From Cornus controversa (taxonomy: Eukaryota > Streptophyta > Magnoliopsida > Cornales > Cornaceae), in assembly GCA_026545225.1 (NCBI GenBank), contig CM048845.1:98582533-98646532 (forward strand): 64,000 nucleotides of DNA, given 5' to 3'. Shown in pieces: positions 43,958 to 57,182 of this stretch (positions are counted from its first letter, which is position 1; each line of letters opens with the position of its first letter). A program made the translations under genes and the position numbers. The notes under the pieces were generated by a model. That model worked only from the letters and a program-made list of their open reading frames with translations. It had not been told where the DNA came from and did no database searches.

Positions 43958-44432
43958 AGTTAGACACATTTGTTTATTAAAATGCGGTGTGACCTATATT
44001 GCCACACTTACCAACACACCCCTATACAATTAGTTTTTACGTTGGCATTTTGACACATCCCTTATAGTTATATTTTAAATTTTGAAAAGATATGTTTGGG
44101 TGCTTTTCCAAAACATGAAGAAGTAGTTTAGGAAAGTTACTATGGTAGTTTCATAATCGCTACTCTAATTTGAATAAATGGATGATTTACTTGATGGATA
44201 GAAACTCTCTCAATTTTATTCATATAGTTTCTCAAAGAGGTCTCATGTCTAGCAAGTAACAGTCTGTATTTGTCTCCATCAATTATATGCATAAAGACTT
44301 GTGTGAACATCTCGAGAATTTCTCATTTTTTGTTTTGCAGGAATTTCTCACTTTGTTTTGCAGAGTTAACAAATCTAATTTCATAACTAGAGGTATAAGA
44401 TCCATTTTTGGATATGTATGATTTTTCTTGCA
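43958..44432 (+). repeat. 5' LTR of the second Copia element
   Basis: This is the direct repeat of 50084-50505, 5' of the primer-like TGGTATCAGCACC. Confidence 0.75.
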
Positions 44433-44559
44433 TTTGGTATCAGCACCTTTAGGCCATGTTTTCTTTTTGTTTCTCTGTTGGTAAAATTTTTCTGGTAATA
44501 GACTCAAGTGTTAAATGATAACTTTAGGCTATGTTGTCGTTTTGTTTGTCTGTCTATAG

Positions 44560-45930
44560 ACTCTGGGAATGCTCAAGTGGTACTGAAGTGGGTTTGGTAT
44601 AACTGTAAAGAGGTGTACGTCAAAAACATAAAGAGCGAAGTCCATAAGGCATTACGAAAACTCCGAAGGAAGGCAAAAAAATGGGCCCTTATCCCTAGGA
44701 GGGCGGACCCTTCCTGAGACCTGTCAGGTCGTGAGTGGATCCTGCTCGTGACCCGTGGGTTACGAGGGGACCCTGCCCGCGACCCTTGGGTCACAAGTGG
44801 ATCTTTTTCATATTCGGCAGGTGGTGGATGAACTAGTTTAGGTAACAAGCGAGTTGGTTTCAAGGATCGTATAGCGGTCGTGGGTGCTCCAATTAACGAA
44901 ACGATCACGAGTGATTTTAACCCGCGAAGGCATGGCAAGCGGTTGAAAGTGTTTTAACTCACAAAGCAGTCGCATGTGCTTTTAATACGCGAAGGTGGTA
45001 AAAGCGATCGCGGGTGACTTTAACCCACGAAGGATAGGGGATGATTGGGGGTAACCTCCCCTCACGGGTATGTTTTGGTTAACACCTTGGCATACCCCAG
45101 GACTGTGAGAAATCATGGAAGAATAGGCGATCATGTGGCTCCGAGCTCATGACCTAAGTGATAACTCTCATAAACAGAGATCGTATGGAGGATTACCGGC
45201 TCTTCTCTTCAAGATTTAAAGTAACTAGTTACGACGTTACTTCTAGCCCTGATGAGATGGAGCTCGTATGAAGCCATAGGGACCAGTGGGTCATTTCTGG
45301 CACAGAGGTGCACTATGATATGACCCAGGCGGTTATGGTGTCATAACGAAACATATGATGTCATAACTCCAACAGGGAAGATGGATTGAATGTGAAATGG
45401 AGGATTGAGAGAAAGGCTCATTGAGGTCTAAAGCATAGTTGTATGGCTCGCGAGAGGTATTATCTATTGTGCTATAAATAGGACAGTGCATAATACTTAC
45501 CCGCTATCATGGAATAGATGAACACGGCTTCAACTAAGTATGACAAAGAAAGGGACATATGGCATGATGAGCTTATGCCATATAAGATGATAGTTGTCAA
45601 GGCTCCTACCTTAGGTCTATAAGTACCTCGTGGTGTGAAGGCAGTTAGTCAACTCTGACTCCCCTCCCACGCATACTTGCTTTCTCTCTCTCCCATCTCC
45701 TCCTCGGCTCTCTCTTCTATACATTTTAAACCTAGCTCTACATACTTTCTCTCTTTCCCATCTCCTTCTCAACTCTCTCTTCTATACATTTTAAACATAG
45801 TTCTACGTACTTTCTCTCTCTTCCATCATTTGCTCATATTGTTTCTTTGATACAGCTACAGCATATCATTTCTGGTCCAGTCAAGTGTTAGTCACTCCTT
45901 TTAGCAAAACCCCCTCGCTTACAATAACCA
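44560..45930. other. GC-richer block of unknown origin inside the second Copia element
   Basis: Composition changes sharply. The block has repeated GACCCGTGGGTTACGAGG- and GATCGCGGGTGACTTTAACC-like phrases (44720-45050), a CTATAAATAGG (45473) and a CTATAAGTACC (45618). A CTTTCTCTCT(C/T)TCCCATCTCC block is repeated near 45670-45830. Two TATA-like sites and pyrimidine tracts suggest LTR or promoter DNA of another element. No coding frame was recognised. Confidence 0.35.
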
Positions 45931-45939
45931 ACGAATTAT

Positions 45940-46115
45940 GATGGTAAAGGTGATTCAGACCTAAGCGGTTTCACGACTGCTTTAAAGATAGAAAAATTTT
46001 ATCATAAATCTATGAAGTGGATATTGTCTTGGCTTGTGCTGAATAAAGTGATTCAGACGTGAGCGGTTTCAAGGCTGCTTTAAAGATGGGAGAATCTCAT
46101 CATAAGTCTATACAA
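45940..46115. repeat. Imperfect 85-bp direct duplication
   Basis: GTGATTCAGAC(C/G)T(A/G)AGCGG and TGCTTTAAAGAT(A/G)G(A/G) occur twice, in order, about 85 bases apart. Confidence 0.7.
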
Positions 46116-47639
46116 CATGATTTTATAATGAATAGCTTAATATTTATGCATATGTTGATGTGTATAAATGGTTTTAATACCTATTAGATATTCTGTGCAG
46201 CATTCTATTACACATGTTATTTATTAAAGGAGTACGTAATATGTTAATGCATATTAGTGATTAAAATAATTTTCTATCATACATGTTATTTATTAAAGTG
46301 TATGAGTATAATTATTGCTTTAATGCCCATTCATTCCTTTAATGCACATCAACTAAAGAGTAGCCACATCATATTTGGTTGATTTGGTTCTGTGGTATAA
46401 AATGAAGTTATATTTATATCACATTAAAGATTGCATGGATTATAGTCAATTCATAAATTGTTATATTCTACCACAGGGAAATAATTATGGCTTATGAATT
46501 AATTGATGAGAATAAAATTAATTTGTAATTAAATTAAAAATGTACACAGGACAACTACCCACAGGATTATAGCATTTCAAGTTTAATGCCACTAAAGAAT
46601 ATTGTTATCTCATTGTGGTTATATTTTTAAAACATTAGTGTGTTATAATCTTTGCTCAGTGTAGTAGAATAATTTTGGCATGTTTTTCTTTCCGTAGTAA
46701 TTTCATATGCTTTCGTTAGAATTTTTTAATGGAGACTTAAATGAGGAGGTATACATGCAACAACCTGAAGATTTTCATTCAAAAAAGGAAAATTACTTGG
46801 TTTACAAATTCAAGAAATCTATATATAGGTTAAACAAGCCTCATCTCAGTGATATTACAAAATTCACCATGTAATAACGTCTTTTGGGTTTAAATAAAAC
46901 ATCTTTGATCAATATATAAACCTTAAGGTTAGTGGAAACAAGTTCATTTTTTTTTTGTTCCTATACGTGGATGATAATTTGCTTGCCAATAGTGACTTGG
47001 GATTGTTACATGAAGTTAAAGAATTTGTCTCTAAAACTTTTGATACGAAAGATATGGGTGAAGTATCCTATGTCATTGGTATAGAAATTTTCAGGGATGG
47101 ATCTAAATGATTGGTTGGACTATCCTGAAAGGCCTATATCAATAAAGTGTTAAAGAGATTTCGAATGCAAGGTTGTTATTCAAGTGTTGCCCTTATTGTC
47201 AAAGAAGCCAAATTTAGTATAAATCAGTGTCCAACAAATGATTTGGAAATGGAGGAGATGAAAGTCATTCATTATGCATATACAGTAAGAAGTCTAGTGT
47301 ATGCACAAGTATGCATTAGACCTGACATCTCATTTGCAGTAGGCAAATATCAAAGTAATCCAGGGATGGATCACTGACAGGCTGCAAAGAAAGTGATGCG
47401 ATATCTATAAGGGACAAAGGATCACATGCTGACATACAAAAGATCAGGGCCTCATTTTGGGGAGCTTCTTAATATCAAAAAGACTTCATTGATAAGGCTT
47501 CCATAAAAGAACTTTTGTTAGAAGAAATTTAGGAGAAAAAATACGTTTGGCTAATCCATTTTTTAAATATACTTTAACTTTGAAATTATTTTTCTTAACA
47601 ATATTAACCCTTATCCTCAACAAGGCTTGCAACCCTTAG

Positions 47640-48140
47640 AAAATGCGAAGTTCGCAATAGAGGTGGAGATGGTAGTAGTGGAAGACAGCAATGGAGTGGA
47701 GGTGGCGATGGAGGTGGATGAGGTGGCGGTGGAGGTAATGGTGGTGGAATGCAACGACAGCAGTGGCGGTGGCAAGAGTAGTGTTGGTGGTGGAGGAAGG
47801 CAGCAACAGTGATGGTGGTGGTAATAGTGGTGGTGGAAGGTGGTGGTGTTGCAACAACGATGATGGTGGTGGTGGTGGTGACAACGATGATGGTAGTGGT
47901 TGGAAGGCAGCGACAACGGTGGCAGTGACAGTAATGGTGGTGGCAGTGGAGGTAGAAGTGGAGGTGGCGATGAAGGAGGTGAGGTGGTGGCAATTGAGGT
48001 AGTGATGGTGTTGGTGGTGGAGGCGGTGGAGGTAGCGATGGCGGTGGTGGTGGGAAAGGCGATGGCGGTGGAGGTGACGGTAGTGGTGTGGGTAAAGGTG
48101 GTGACGGTAGTGGTGTGGTGGAAGGCGACGGCGGTCGAGG
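47640..48140. repeat. GGT/GGC-rich low-complexity minisatellite
   Basis: About 500 bases are built from GGTGGTGG, GATGGTGGTGGTGG and GGAGGTGGCGATGG-like units. All plus-strand frames read Gly/Val/Asp-rich and minus frames His/Pro/Thr-rich, so the open frames here are composition artefacts. It splits the reverse transcriptase and RNase H remnants of the second Copia element, together with about 200 bases of AT-rich sequence on each side. Confidence 0.8.
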
Positions 48141-48849
48141 AACGAATGACCAAGAGAGAATATTCGCACAATTTTGTTAATATATAAAAAGTACATGGAC
48201 AAATTAGAAAAATAACAAATTTTACTTTAGAAGAAAATTTGGCTTCTTGGAAGGGGGTTCTAAAAGTAACATTTTTTTACTTCTCTGAAATGGGATTCTT
48301 GATCACCAGCTTCTTCAGAAAGACTTTTACATATGTGTAACTAAACGACACATTTTTTTAAAAGGATTTTTAATGCTTTGAATGACTTTTTAAGGCGTCA
48401 GGAAGCTACCCCTAACAGGCACTAGATCTTTTGGAACTGGTTGGATATCTTGTTCATGATTTTGGAGGATTTATTGACTCTAAAAACTTAATATCAAGAT
48501 ATGTATTCCTTGTTGCTAGAGGAGCTATCTCATTGGAGAAGCTCAAAACAGAAATTAGTCACTTCCTCTACTATGGAGGCAGAGTATGTAAAGTCTACGA
48601 CACAGGCTCTATGGTTGCAGAATTTTATCATAAATTGTAAAGTTGTGGATTCTATCTCTAGACTATTGAGAATATACTGTGATAATTTTGATGCGGTTCA
48701 TTCCTGCAATAACAATGAAGTCGAAGTTCAAACAAGGTTTGACATAAAGTTCTTTGTTATTAAAAAGCAAGTTCAGAATCATCAACTGTTCGTAGATAAC
48801 ACTCTAACAATTGCATTTATGTTCTGATGATTCTTAGTATTTATTTGTC

Positions 48850-49630
48850 ATTTTAAATCTAGTATATACATAAAGTTTATAAATGACAAATTATCCTTTT
48901 AAATAATAAAGTAGGACCCAAGAATGGACTTTTGGGAGCTCATTTATACAGATAGTCCATTTGGAACAATAAAGTTAGTTTTCTTGAATAAAATTCGGAA
49001 TAACTATTCATACAGTACTATACCACATGAAGATACTTATTTGAAAAGAACGGTGATATAATGATACGTGGAAGGTAACACTCGTATATGTAGAGTGTAT
49101 TTTCTACCATGATTTTGATAGGGAAAAAAATTCTATTATTACACAATACTCTTACTAATTTACACAAGATACAAATTCACAACTCATACAATACAAGAGA
49201 TACATAATTTATAATTGATAAAACACAACTTTAGGAAGAATTTATAACATAAATAACACTTACAGTAAAATATAAATAAGCAATACATAAAAGAACACAA
49301 GAGATAAATATATAATTAAAATAACAATAGATAAAAAAATAGAGTTTAAGAATCGCTAGCCTTATTCGGAGGCATGTGTAAACACATTGGGTTAAATCTG
49401 ATAGTCATCCTCTTCATGTAAGAACCAGGTGGTACTAGCCAACTCCGAGATATAACCCAATCAACTCATAGCGGCGTCTCGACCACAGAAAGACTAGGTC
49501 CAAGTGTATATGTGTCTTGTTGCCCATAAACACGTTAACGTAATACAACTCATGTACATTGTAAAAGATAGAGATAAAACGGGTTATGTAGAGAGAGCAC
49601 AAGAACTACCCATGCAAAAGGTGTATAAAT

Positions 49631-49668
<38 letters not shown>

Positions 49669-49860
49669 TCCCTTTTTATAGTGTGTGGAATGTAACGGCT
49701 TTGATGAACTTTAATACAGAATTTAAAAGAAATAAACCATACTATTTAATTATATAACTTAATACTACTTAATATATTATAACTTAATACTATTTAATAT
49801 TTTTATTAAAATATTCCCAACATATTTTATACACTGAAATGTTTAGATAAAATCCTAGTT
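48850..49860. other. AT-rich 3' interior of the second Copia element
   Basis: No coding remnant is seen. A (TA)n tract lies at about 49633-49668. A stretch at 49345-49510 with GGTGGTACTAGCCAACTCCG has a different character and may be foreign. Confidence 0.4.
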
Positions 49861-49861
49861 T

Positions 49862-50099
49862 CCAAAACTACAAGGATAAAGGGATCTATTTGTTCAAGAT
49901 AAAAATTCTAACCATCTTATTAAGTTTTTCAAAATATTTTTAAAATATGTGCGTCAATATTGGTCTAAAGTGAGAGAATGTTAGACACGGATGTATTTGT
50001 TGAAGATAAAAATTCTGGCCATCTTATTAAGTTTTTCAAAATATTTTTAAAATAAGTGTGTCAATATTGGTCAAGTGAGAGAATGTTAGACACGTTCGT
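49862..50099. repeat. Tandem duplication of the pre-LTR region
   Basis: Two copies of about 115 bp share GATAAAAATTCT(A/G)(A/G)CCATC, AGTTTTTCAAAATATTTTTA and GTGAGAGAATGTTAGACACG. The duplicated piece includes the first bases of the LTR, so it arose after insertion. Confidence 0.8.
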
Positions 50100-50505
50100 T
50101 TATTAAAATAAAATGTGGTGTGACCTATATTGTCACACTTACTAACACATTTTTACACTTTATTTTTGTGTTGACATTCTGACATATCCCTTACGGGTTA
50201 TATTTTATGTTTTGGAAAGATATGTTGCGGTGATTTTCCAAAACATGAAGTGGTGGTTTTGGGAAGTTAATAGAGTGGTTTCACAAGTGCTACTTTGATT
50301 TGAATAAATGAATAATTTACTTGATGGATAGTAACTCCCATGCCTAGCAATTAATAGTTTGTGTTTGTCTCCACCAATTATACCCATAAAGACTTGCATA
50401 GGTGTGAATATCTCGAGGAATTCTCATTTAATTCCTTTAAGCATTAAAAATCTGATTTCATTGCTAAAGGTATAAGATCCATTTTTGGACCTGATTTTTC
50501 TTACA
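50084..50505 (+). repeat. 3' LTR of the second Copia element
   Basis: This is the direct repeat of 43958-44432, starting TGTTAGACAC and ending near TTTTTCTTACA. Confidence 0.75.
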
Positions 50506-53017
50506 CCTTTGACCAAAGTCTTGTTTACGCCCTTGACAAAATCTAGAAAATTTGAAAAACAAAATAAAAATGATTAATTCAAATACAAAAAGAGTATGAA
50601 TAATTGTTGGTGTGAACTTTTCGGAAGAAAGAAAAATTGTTGGTCAAAAAGCCTTAAGAAAATGAGAAGCCCTATTCACACTTCACTTTTGAACTCTTTT
50701 ATTTCATTTACTTTAAAAGAAAATGACAGTTGAACTTCAAATTATTATCATAAAAAATATTTTTACGATATTTTTTGGGAATAATCGTGTCATCCATTTA
50801 AATAAAAATCAAATTGAATGAAAAGATTAATACTGTAAAGTATAACCCTAATATAACATCGCTAAAAAAGAATGGGATTGTTTTGATGTTTTGTGCTTAC
50901 AATATATCTTCTTGGTTGGGCCCTACTATTAACATTTATACTCAGATTATTTACCAACTAAAAATATTTTGCTATTTACCAACCAAAAATATTTCATTCT
51001 CTGGTAGATGATATATTTTATATCTAGGCAAACTTTAGCATAATTATTTTTAGAAAATAAACAAAAGTATATATTAAAAAAATGTATATATACTTATTGT
51101 ATAAATATATATGGCTAAATTCATGTATACCATATATACTGTATTTATACGTCATTATGTATAGACATATTCAATTTATATAAGAGTATTAGAAAATCAA
51201 AAAACTAGGTAAAAGAGGACTAAGAGAGAGAATGAACTTTTATATATATATATATATATATCTTCTCTCCACCATTGAACTGCCATTGGAAGAATTCCTT
51301 TTGGCCCGTTACTTGCCAGGACCCAGGTCATATTTGTGTTAGGTAGTTTCGAGAATAAAGCTTTGTTCTGTTGGTTTGGGTTAGATTACATAATTAATAT
51401 ATCATATTACAAAAGGATTATTGTTGTTGGTTTAGGCTTAAAATACACTAAAGGCTGGTTTGGATTGATGGAATTGGAAGGAAAAGGAAAAAAAAAAAAA
51501 AGAGAAGGATAGTAATTTTTGTGTTTGGATTGTCATTAGTAAAAGAAAATAAAACCCTAATATTTTAAATAGCAAAGTTTAAAAGACATTTGGATATATC
51601 TTATAATATAAACACAAAAGGGCACGATAGTAAATTGATTAAAATGTTTATTTTTTTTTCTCTCATTTATCTTTTTCAAACAATAATTCAATTATTTCTT
51701 TTATTTTCTTTTATAATTTATCCAAACATCAATACATATTATCCTTTATTTTCTTTTATTTTATTTTCTTTTCTCTCATAACTAATATTATCATTTCTTT
51801 TCTTTTCTCTCATGTTTATTCAAACAAAGTCTAAATGATGAGTTTGATTTAATTGAGTTTAAATTAAAGGACCAATGGTTATTTGGGGGGCAAATTTGGG
51901 CCTATGAAAATATAACACTGATGATGGGCCATATAACTACAAAAATAAAAAATAAAAAACATCTTAAAAAAAAAAAGTAACATCTTATTTATAAAATAAC
52001 GACAAGATAATATTAATATCTCCCTCCTCCTCTACTTTATTACCTTTGCGGATCTTATTCTTTTTGTTATTCATCTAGTCCCAAACCAAAATGTTCCAAA
52101 CAAATTTTATAACCAAAAATATTCTATGTATATTAATAATCTAATACTTTTTAAGAAATTGAAAATTTGTAAGATTCAGATAAAAAATATTGATAGATAT
52201 ATTCGACTCGAACACACTGTAAGGGTTGAAGACGTTTTTTTTCTCAAAATTCAACAGTTTTTAATCATTATAAGACAACACTTTCTAATAATAACCGGCA
52301 TATCAACAACAAATCTTAAACATCCGAAAACTCAAAATATTATATGAAAATTTAAGGATTAAAAATCACCATTATTCTATTGGCAAATTTTTTTTTTTTT
52401 TGGCATCAACTGGAGATAAAAGTATTGAGTAATAGTTATAAGAGAAATAGCTCTATTAGCCTATTGGTTATTTAATTTTAGGGCTCGCAATATTGCAACA
52501 ATCAAATCGCCATGGTAGAGCATAAAAAATCACCATTATTATATTGGAAAATGATATAAAATTTGATAATTAGATAATTCCAACTAATTTTGTATAAGTA
52601 GAAGATGATGTCACATAATTAAAAAATGAAAAACAAGCTCTATTTTGTTGTATGATTGGATAGATTTTCCCTTTGCAGCTACAAATGGGTGCCGCAAAAC
52701 GTCTTCAAATATTGTGGCGGTCAAAACCCTACAGCGGTTATATGATAAAAAAACATGGGGATACACATCCATCATAATTGTAAATTGATATTTCTAATTT
52801 TAACTTTGGTTGCTGCTAAAAGTTTTCACCTGAAGAAATATAAAAATATTGCCCATATATCCTGAATTAAGCAAAAAATTATAAAAGGAAAAAATGAAAA
52901 AAAAAAAAAAAAAACCATTGAAGACCTACCTACCGGCAACATAATGGTTAATCATAATGCAATAATCTTCACTTTTACCGGCAGAATAAGTCAAAAACTG
53001 CTTTAGAAGATATTTTC
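50506..53017. other. AT-rich intergenic DNA
   Basis: No gene was recognised. The stretch at about 51453-51832 begins GGCTGGTTTGGATTGATGG and ends with ATTCAAACAAAGTC before TAAA, which resembles a decayed Tourist-like element flanked by TAAA. A (TA)n tract lies at 51241-51262. Confidence 0.45.
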
Positions 53018-53111
53018 ATTTTTTTTTTTTTTTCATAAAGGCAAGATTTCAATTTCAGAAAATTGAGACAAGTTACAGAATGAGATGTACTCTATCGACA
53101 GAGATGCTTTC

Positions 53112-53981
53112 TTAAATACACCTGGGAGTCTCATAAAGAAAAAATTTCTCAAATCTACTCCTAAGATCCCACCCGGCTAAGTGGTTAGCGACACCATTAG
53201 CCAATCGAGGCACGGAGACAATTGAAAATTTTGAACGTTCATTCATCCACCCTTTCATGTCTTCCACAATAGCACTCACATGCCAAGGAGTAACATAAGA
53301 TTCATTTACAGCCTTGGCTACAACCTCTGCATCCACTTCAAAGACAATGTTATCTCATTCCCATCCAATAATTGTGGACATAGCCATTCACATAACGAGC
53401 GCTTCAGCCATTGTGGAATCCTTAATCGACGGAAAGAAAAAATGGGCTGCAATCCAAACAACCCCTTGACAATCTCTCACTACCATGCCACCTCCCGCTG
53501 ATTTTGAAATTCTACAAAAGCTGGCATCACAATTTACTTTAAGAAAATTTCTTGGAGGAGGTTGCCAACAACGAAGCATAGCAGAAATCGCATGATCATG
53601 AACAATAACCGAACTTGGCAATGAATCAACATATTCCCAGAATTGTTGTTCAGCCCGAGCCACAATATCGGCCGCTTCCCACCATTGCTCTTGGAAGACC
53701 CAAGCGTTACGCGCCTTCCAAATAAACCAACACAAATAGGCTGCTATACCCTTTAAACACCAACCATAAGAACTTTTTTCCCACTGATCTATTTGATCTC
53801 TCCACCAACAATCCCATTTACCATGGGCCACCTCCAAAAAATCAATGCGCAGAGAGGAAAGTTTCCATACCTGAAGAGTCCGGGAGCATCTACCCAACAA
53901 ATGGGCCACTGTCTCAGCTTCCATTCCACATACAGGGCACATCATGGAAGAAGACACTTTCCTTTTAACTAATCCTTCCAT
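53112..53981 (-). pseudogene. LINE zinc-binding region and RNase H
   Basis: MMCPVCGMEAETVAHLLGRC is the zf-RVT cysteine cluster. FLKVNCDASFCRISKSAGGG begins the RNase H fold with its first catalytic Asp. A continuation in a shifted frame (53336-53112) reads MDAEVVAKAVNES and ends with the family's VANHLAGWDLRSR-like C-terminus. At least one frameshift separates the two parts. Confidence 0.8.
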
Positions 53982-54047
53982 AACAGCAAGTTGGTCCCAA
54001 AGGCATTGCTAGATGACCAATTTCACTTTCGGAAGAATTCTAAGCCT

Positions 54048-56389
54048 CTACACTCCGTTCCACTGAGAGATTGAGTCATTGGAGGAACTGCATTCAGCGC
54101 CCACTCTAGGATTATTTAGTTTCCTTCTACTGTGAAGAGACAAGGCCAAAAAATACGTTGATTTAACACTGAAATTTTCGTCATTCGAGTAAAGCCAGCA
54201 TTGTCGGTCCTTTCTATATGAAAGACTTAGAGAGAGCTCCTGAATTCTTCGCCAATCCTCTTCAACAAAGGAACTCTTCAACTTGTTGACATCCCATCTT
54301 CTATAGTGTGAATCAATTAAATCGCTAACTCGGTCGATAAAAGAGCCCACAGGTTTTGGTGTGAACAGCCTAGCCTCCCCCCTCACTGGAATCCAGTTGT
54401 CCTCCCAACATTTTATGTTCCTCCCATTTCCAATCTTCCAGCAAATCCCATTCTCGATGATTTCTCTCGCAGCCAAAATACTTTGCCAAGCCCAAGAGGG
54501 CTTATGACCCAATTTTGCTTTCAAGAAAGAGATTTGAGGGAAGTGTTTGGCTTTAATCATCCGATAAAAAAGTCCCTTTTTCTCAACCTGGAGTCTCCAC
54601 CCTTGTTTAGCTAAAAGCGCTAGGTTGAATCACTCCATGTTTCGAAAACTAAGACGTCCTTGATCCTTCTTCTGGATTAGTTTTTCCCAGCCAACCCAAT
54701 GAATTATGCTCTTTTCTTCAGCTACTTCCCACCAAAATTTAGAGATCATAGAGTCAATTTTTCCACATACCTCTTTTGAGATCTTAAAGCATGACATAGA
54801 GAATGCTGGAGTTGCCTGGAGAATACTTTTAATAAGCACTTCACGACCAGCAGCAGAAACATAGAGACTCTTCCACCGAAGTATCTTCTGCTTTAAACTT
54901 CCTTCTTATTTCTGCCTATAACAGATGACAAACCGAGATAACATCCCATCATCCCTTCATCTGTTAAATTCAACAAATTGCTTAAAATGGCTCTGACATC
55001 TGGAGGAGTGTTCTTGATAAAAAAGAGAGCCGACTTGTCCATATTGATAGTTTGCCCTGATGCCAATTCATATTTTTTGAGAATCTAGAGAATGTACTGG
55101 ACCTCATGACTCTTTGCTTTACAAAACAACAAACTGTCATCGGCGAAAAATAAATGAGAAACTTGCAGAGCTCGCCGACAAATTTGAACTCCAGAAATAT
55201 GACCCACCCCCAAAGCTTAAGATAAATTGTATGAAAGCCTTTCAGCACACAGTAAGAAGAGATACAGAGATATGGGATCACCTTGCCGCAAGCCTCTAGA
55301 AGGCAGGATGAACCCTTTTGGACTTCCATTGATCATGAAAGAAAAACTTACAGTAGATACACACGCCATCATAAGCCTGATCCAGCGATCGCAGAAATCC
55401 ATCTTCTTCATAACTGCCTCAAGGTAGGCCCATTCGACTCTGTCTTAAGCCTTACTAATATCAAGCTTTAAAGCCATACAACGATCCTCCCCTTTCGACT
55501 TGTTCTTTAGAAAATGCACAATTTCATGGACTGCCAGGATATTATCAAAAATTTGTCTATCGGGGACAAAGGCTCCTTGCTCATCTCTGATCACCCTTTC
55601 CAACAACGGCTTTAACCTATTAGCTAAAGCCTTGGAGAAAATTTTATAGATCACATTACACAATGCAATAGGCCTGAATTGAGCAACCTTTAAGGGATGT
55701 TTAACTTTGGGAATGAGGACCAGATTTGTGTGATTAAGACTTTTTAAAATGTTGCGACTCTTGAGAAAGTCTTTGAATGCTTGCACTATATCCTCTTTAA
55801 TCACTAACCAGTAAGTTTGGAAAAACTTCGGGGTAAAACCATCTGGACCAGGCGCTTTTATGGGATCCATCTCAAACAGGGCCCTTTGAAGCTCATCTTC
55901 TGTTCCTTCAGCAATCAACCGATCATTATCCTCAGTTGTAATAAGCAATGGAATGCAACTAATGAAATCTGCACAATCAAGATTCGTACTGGATCGATAC
56001 AACTCCTTAAAGTAGGTGTCAATAGTGCCAACAATTGTCTTTTCATCCTCGCTCCAGGATCCATCGGGAGCTTCAATACCATTGATAGCATTCATTTTTC
56101 TTCGATGTTTCGTTTTTGAATGAAAAAATCTTGTGTTCCGATCTCCCATTTTCAACCAGTTTACACGAGATTTTTGCCTCCAATACTTTTCTTCCTCCTT
56201 CCACAAAGAATCTACTTTGAATTCTAACTCTCTAACACGAGCCCCGTTAAAATCAAATGCCTCATTAAGGAAAGACAGTTCAATCTCCAGATCCTCGATC
56301 TCTCTTTTACAATTTCGTTTCTTCAATTTACTCCACACTTTTAAAGCAGCTTTACATTTAGAGAGCTTACTCTTAAGAGTGTACATCAA
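54048..56389 (-). pseudogene. LINE reverse transcriptase and C-terminal part
   Basis: From 56389 the frame reads a coiled, basic lead-in, then DRNTRFFHSKTKHRRKMNAI, PIKAPGPDGFTPKFFQTYW, RPIALCNVIYKIFSKALANR, QGAFVPDRQIFDNILAVHEI and KLDISKA, the canonical L1 RT blocks. After a frame break come [20 protein letters not shown] (55411-55217) and the catalytic FADDSLLF (about 55150). A stop follows soon after FADD. Further pieces (54839-54630 and 54560-54048) are the thumb and connection region ILQATPAFSMSCFKIS and WAWQSILAAREIIENG. Confidence 0.9.
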
Positions 56390-56484
56390 TGTTCCTTTTC
56401 ATTGCTTTGCCAATTCTCCTTCACAATATCTGCGCACTCAGCATCTTCCACCCATCTAGCATCAAAAATGAATTGACGCCTCTT

Positions 56485-57182
56485 CTATCTACCTCTCCCT
56501 TCAGTGTCAATAAGAAGAGCCATATGGTCAGAGCCCAGAATTTGAAGATGATGGAGAACTACTCCAGCATAACTTTTCACCCAATCTAAATCCCCCAACG
56601 CCCTATCCAGTCTTTCTCGGATATTTGCTCCACAAGAACGTTTGTTATTCCAAGTGAAAGGATATCCGTGAAAACCCAGCTCCACGAGATGACATTCCTT
56701 AATGAAATTGTTGAAAGCTTTGAGAGTCCAAAAATGTCTGAATCTACCTCCCAGTTTTTCATCATTACTTCTAATGTCATTGAAATCATCAACAATCATT
56801 TTTCTGCTACCTTCTACTAACAAGGTCAACTTAAGGAGATTCCATTGTTTCATTTTGTGGGAGTCCACCGAGGAGGCATATATCCCTCCTAGGATCCAAT
56901 CAACATTCATCACTTCATCAAAAACAGATGCAATTATACAAAAATCCTTCGATTTAAAATACTTACTTGAACTTCATCTCGCTAGAACAGAGCAAGGCCC
57001 CCGGCTGTGCCTTTCGGATCCACATAAAACAAATTGTTAAAACCCAACTGCTTTTTGACACGCTCCAAAACTTTACCTTGATTTTTTGTTTCCATCAAGA
57101 AAAGAATTTGGGGGGAATAGGCTTGCTCAAGCCTTTTAAGCTGTTGAATTGTCAGGGTTTTCCCAAACCCTGGCAATTCCAA
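56485..57182 (-). pseudogene. LINE AP-like endonuclease
   Basis: The start MELPGFGKTLTIQQLKRL..ILFLMETK carries the catalytic Glu of the apurinic-type nuclease. A second piece in another frame (56913-56485) has DFNDIRSNDEKLGG, GFHGYPFTWNN, ERLDRALGDLDW and the terminal GSDH(M)ALL signature. At least one frame break lies between them. Confidence 0.85.

Larger units (their letters stand above)
43958..50505 (+). mobile_element. Second old Ty1/Copia LTR retrotransposon
   Basis: LTRs lie at about 43958-44432 and 50084-50505. They share GGTGTGACCTATATTG, TTTACTTGATGGATAG and GTATAAGATCCATTTTTGGA. TTTGGTATCAGCACC (tRNA primer-like) follows the first, and the second is preceded by TCAAGTGAGAGAATGTTAGA, typical of this lineage. 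Plus-strand remnants of reverse transcriptase (about 46735-47450) and RNase H (about 48430-48830) are recognisable. gag and integrase are not, and unrelated sequence occupies that space. It is broken, with many interruptions. The LTRs differ by roughly 20 percent by eye, so it is old. Confidence 0.8.

Noticed and set aside
47604-48202. Overlapping 130-190 codon frames on both strands
   Set aside because: They are artefacts of the GGT/GGC repeat; every frame is open because the repeat lacks stops.
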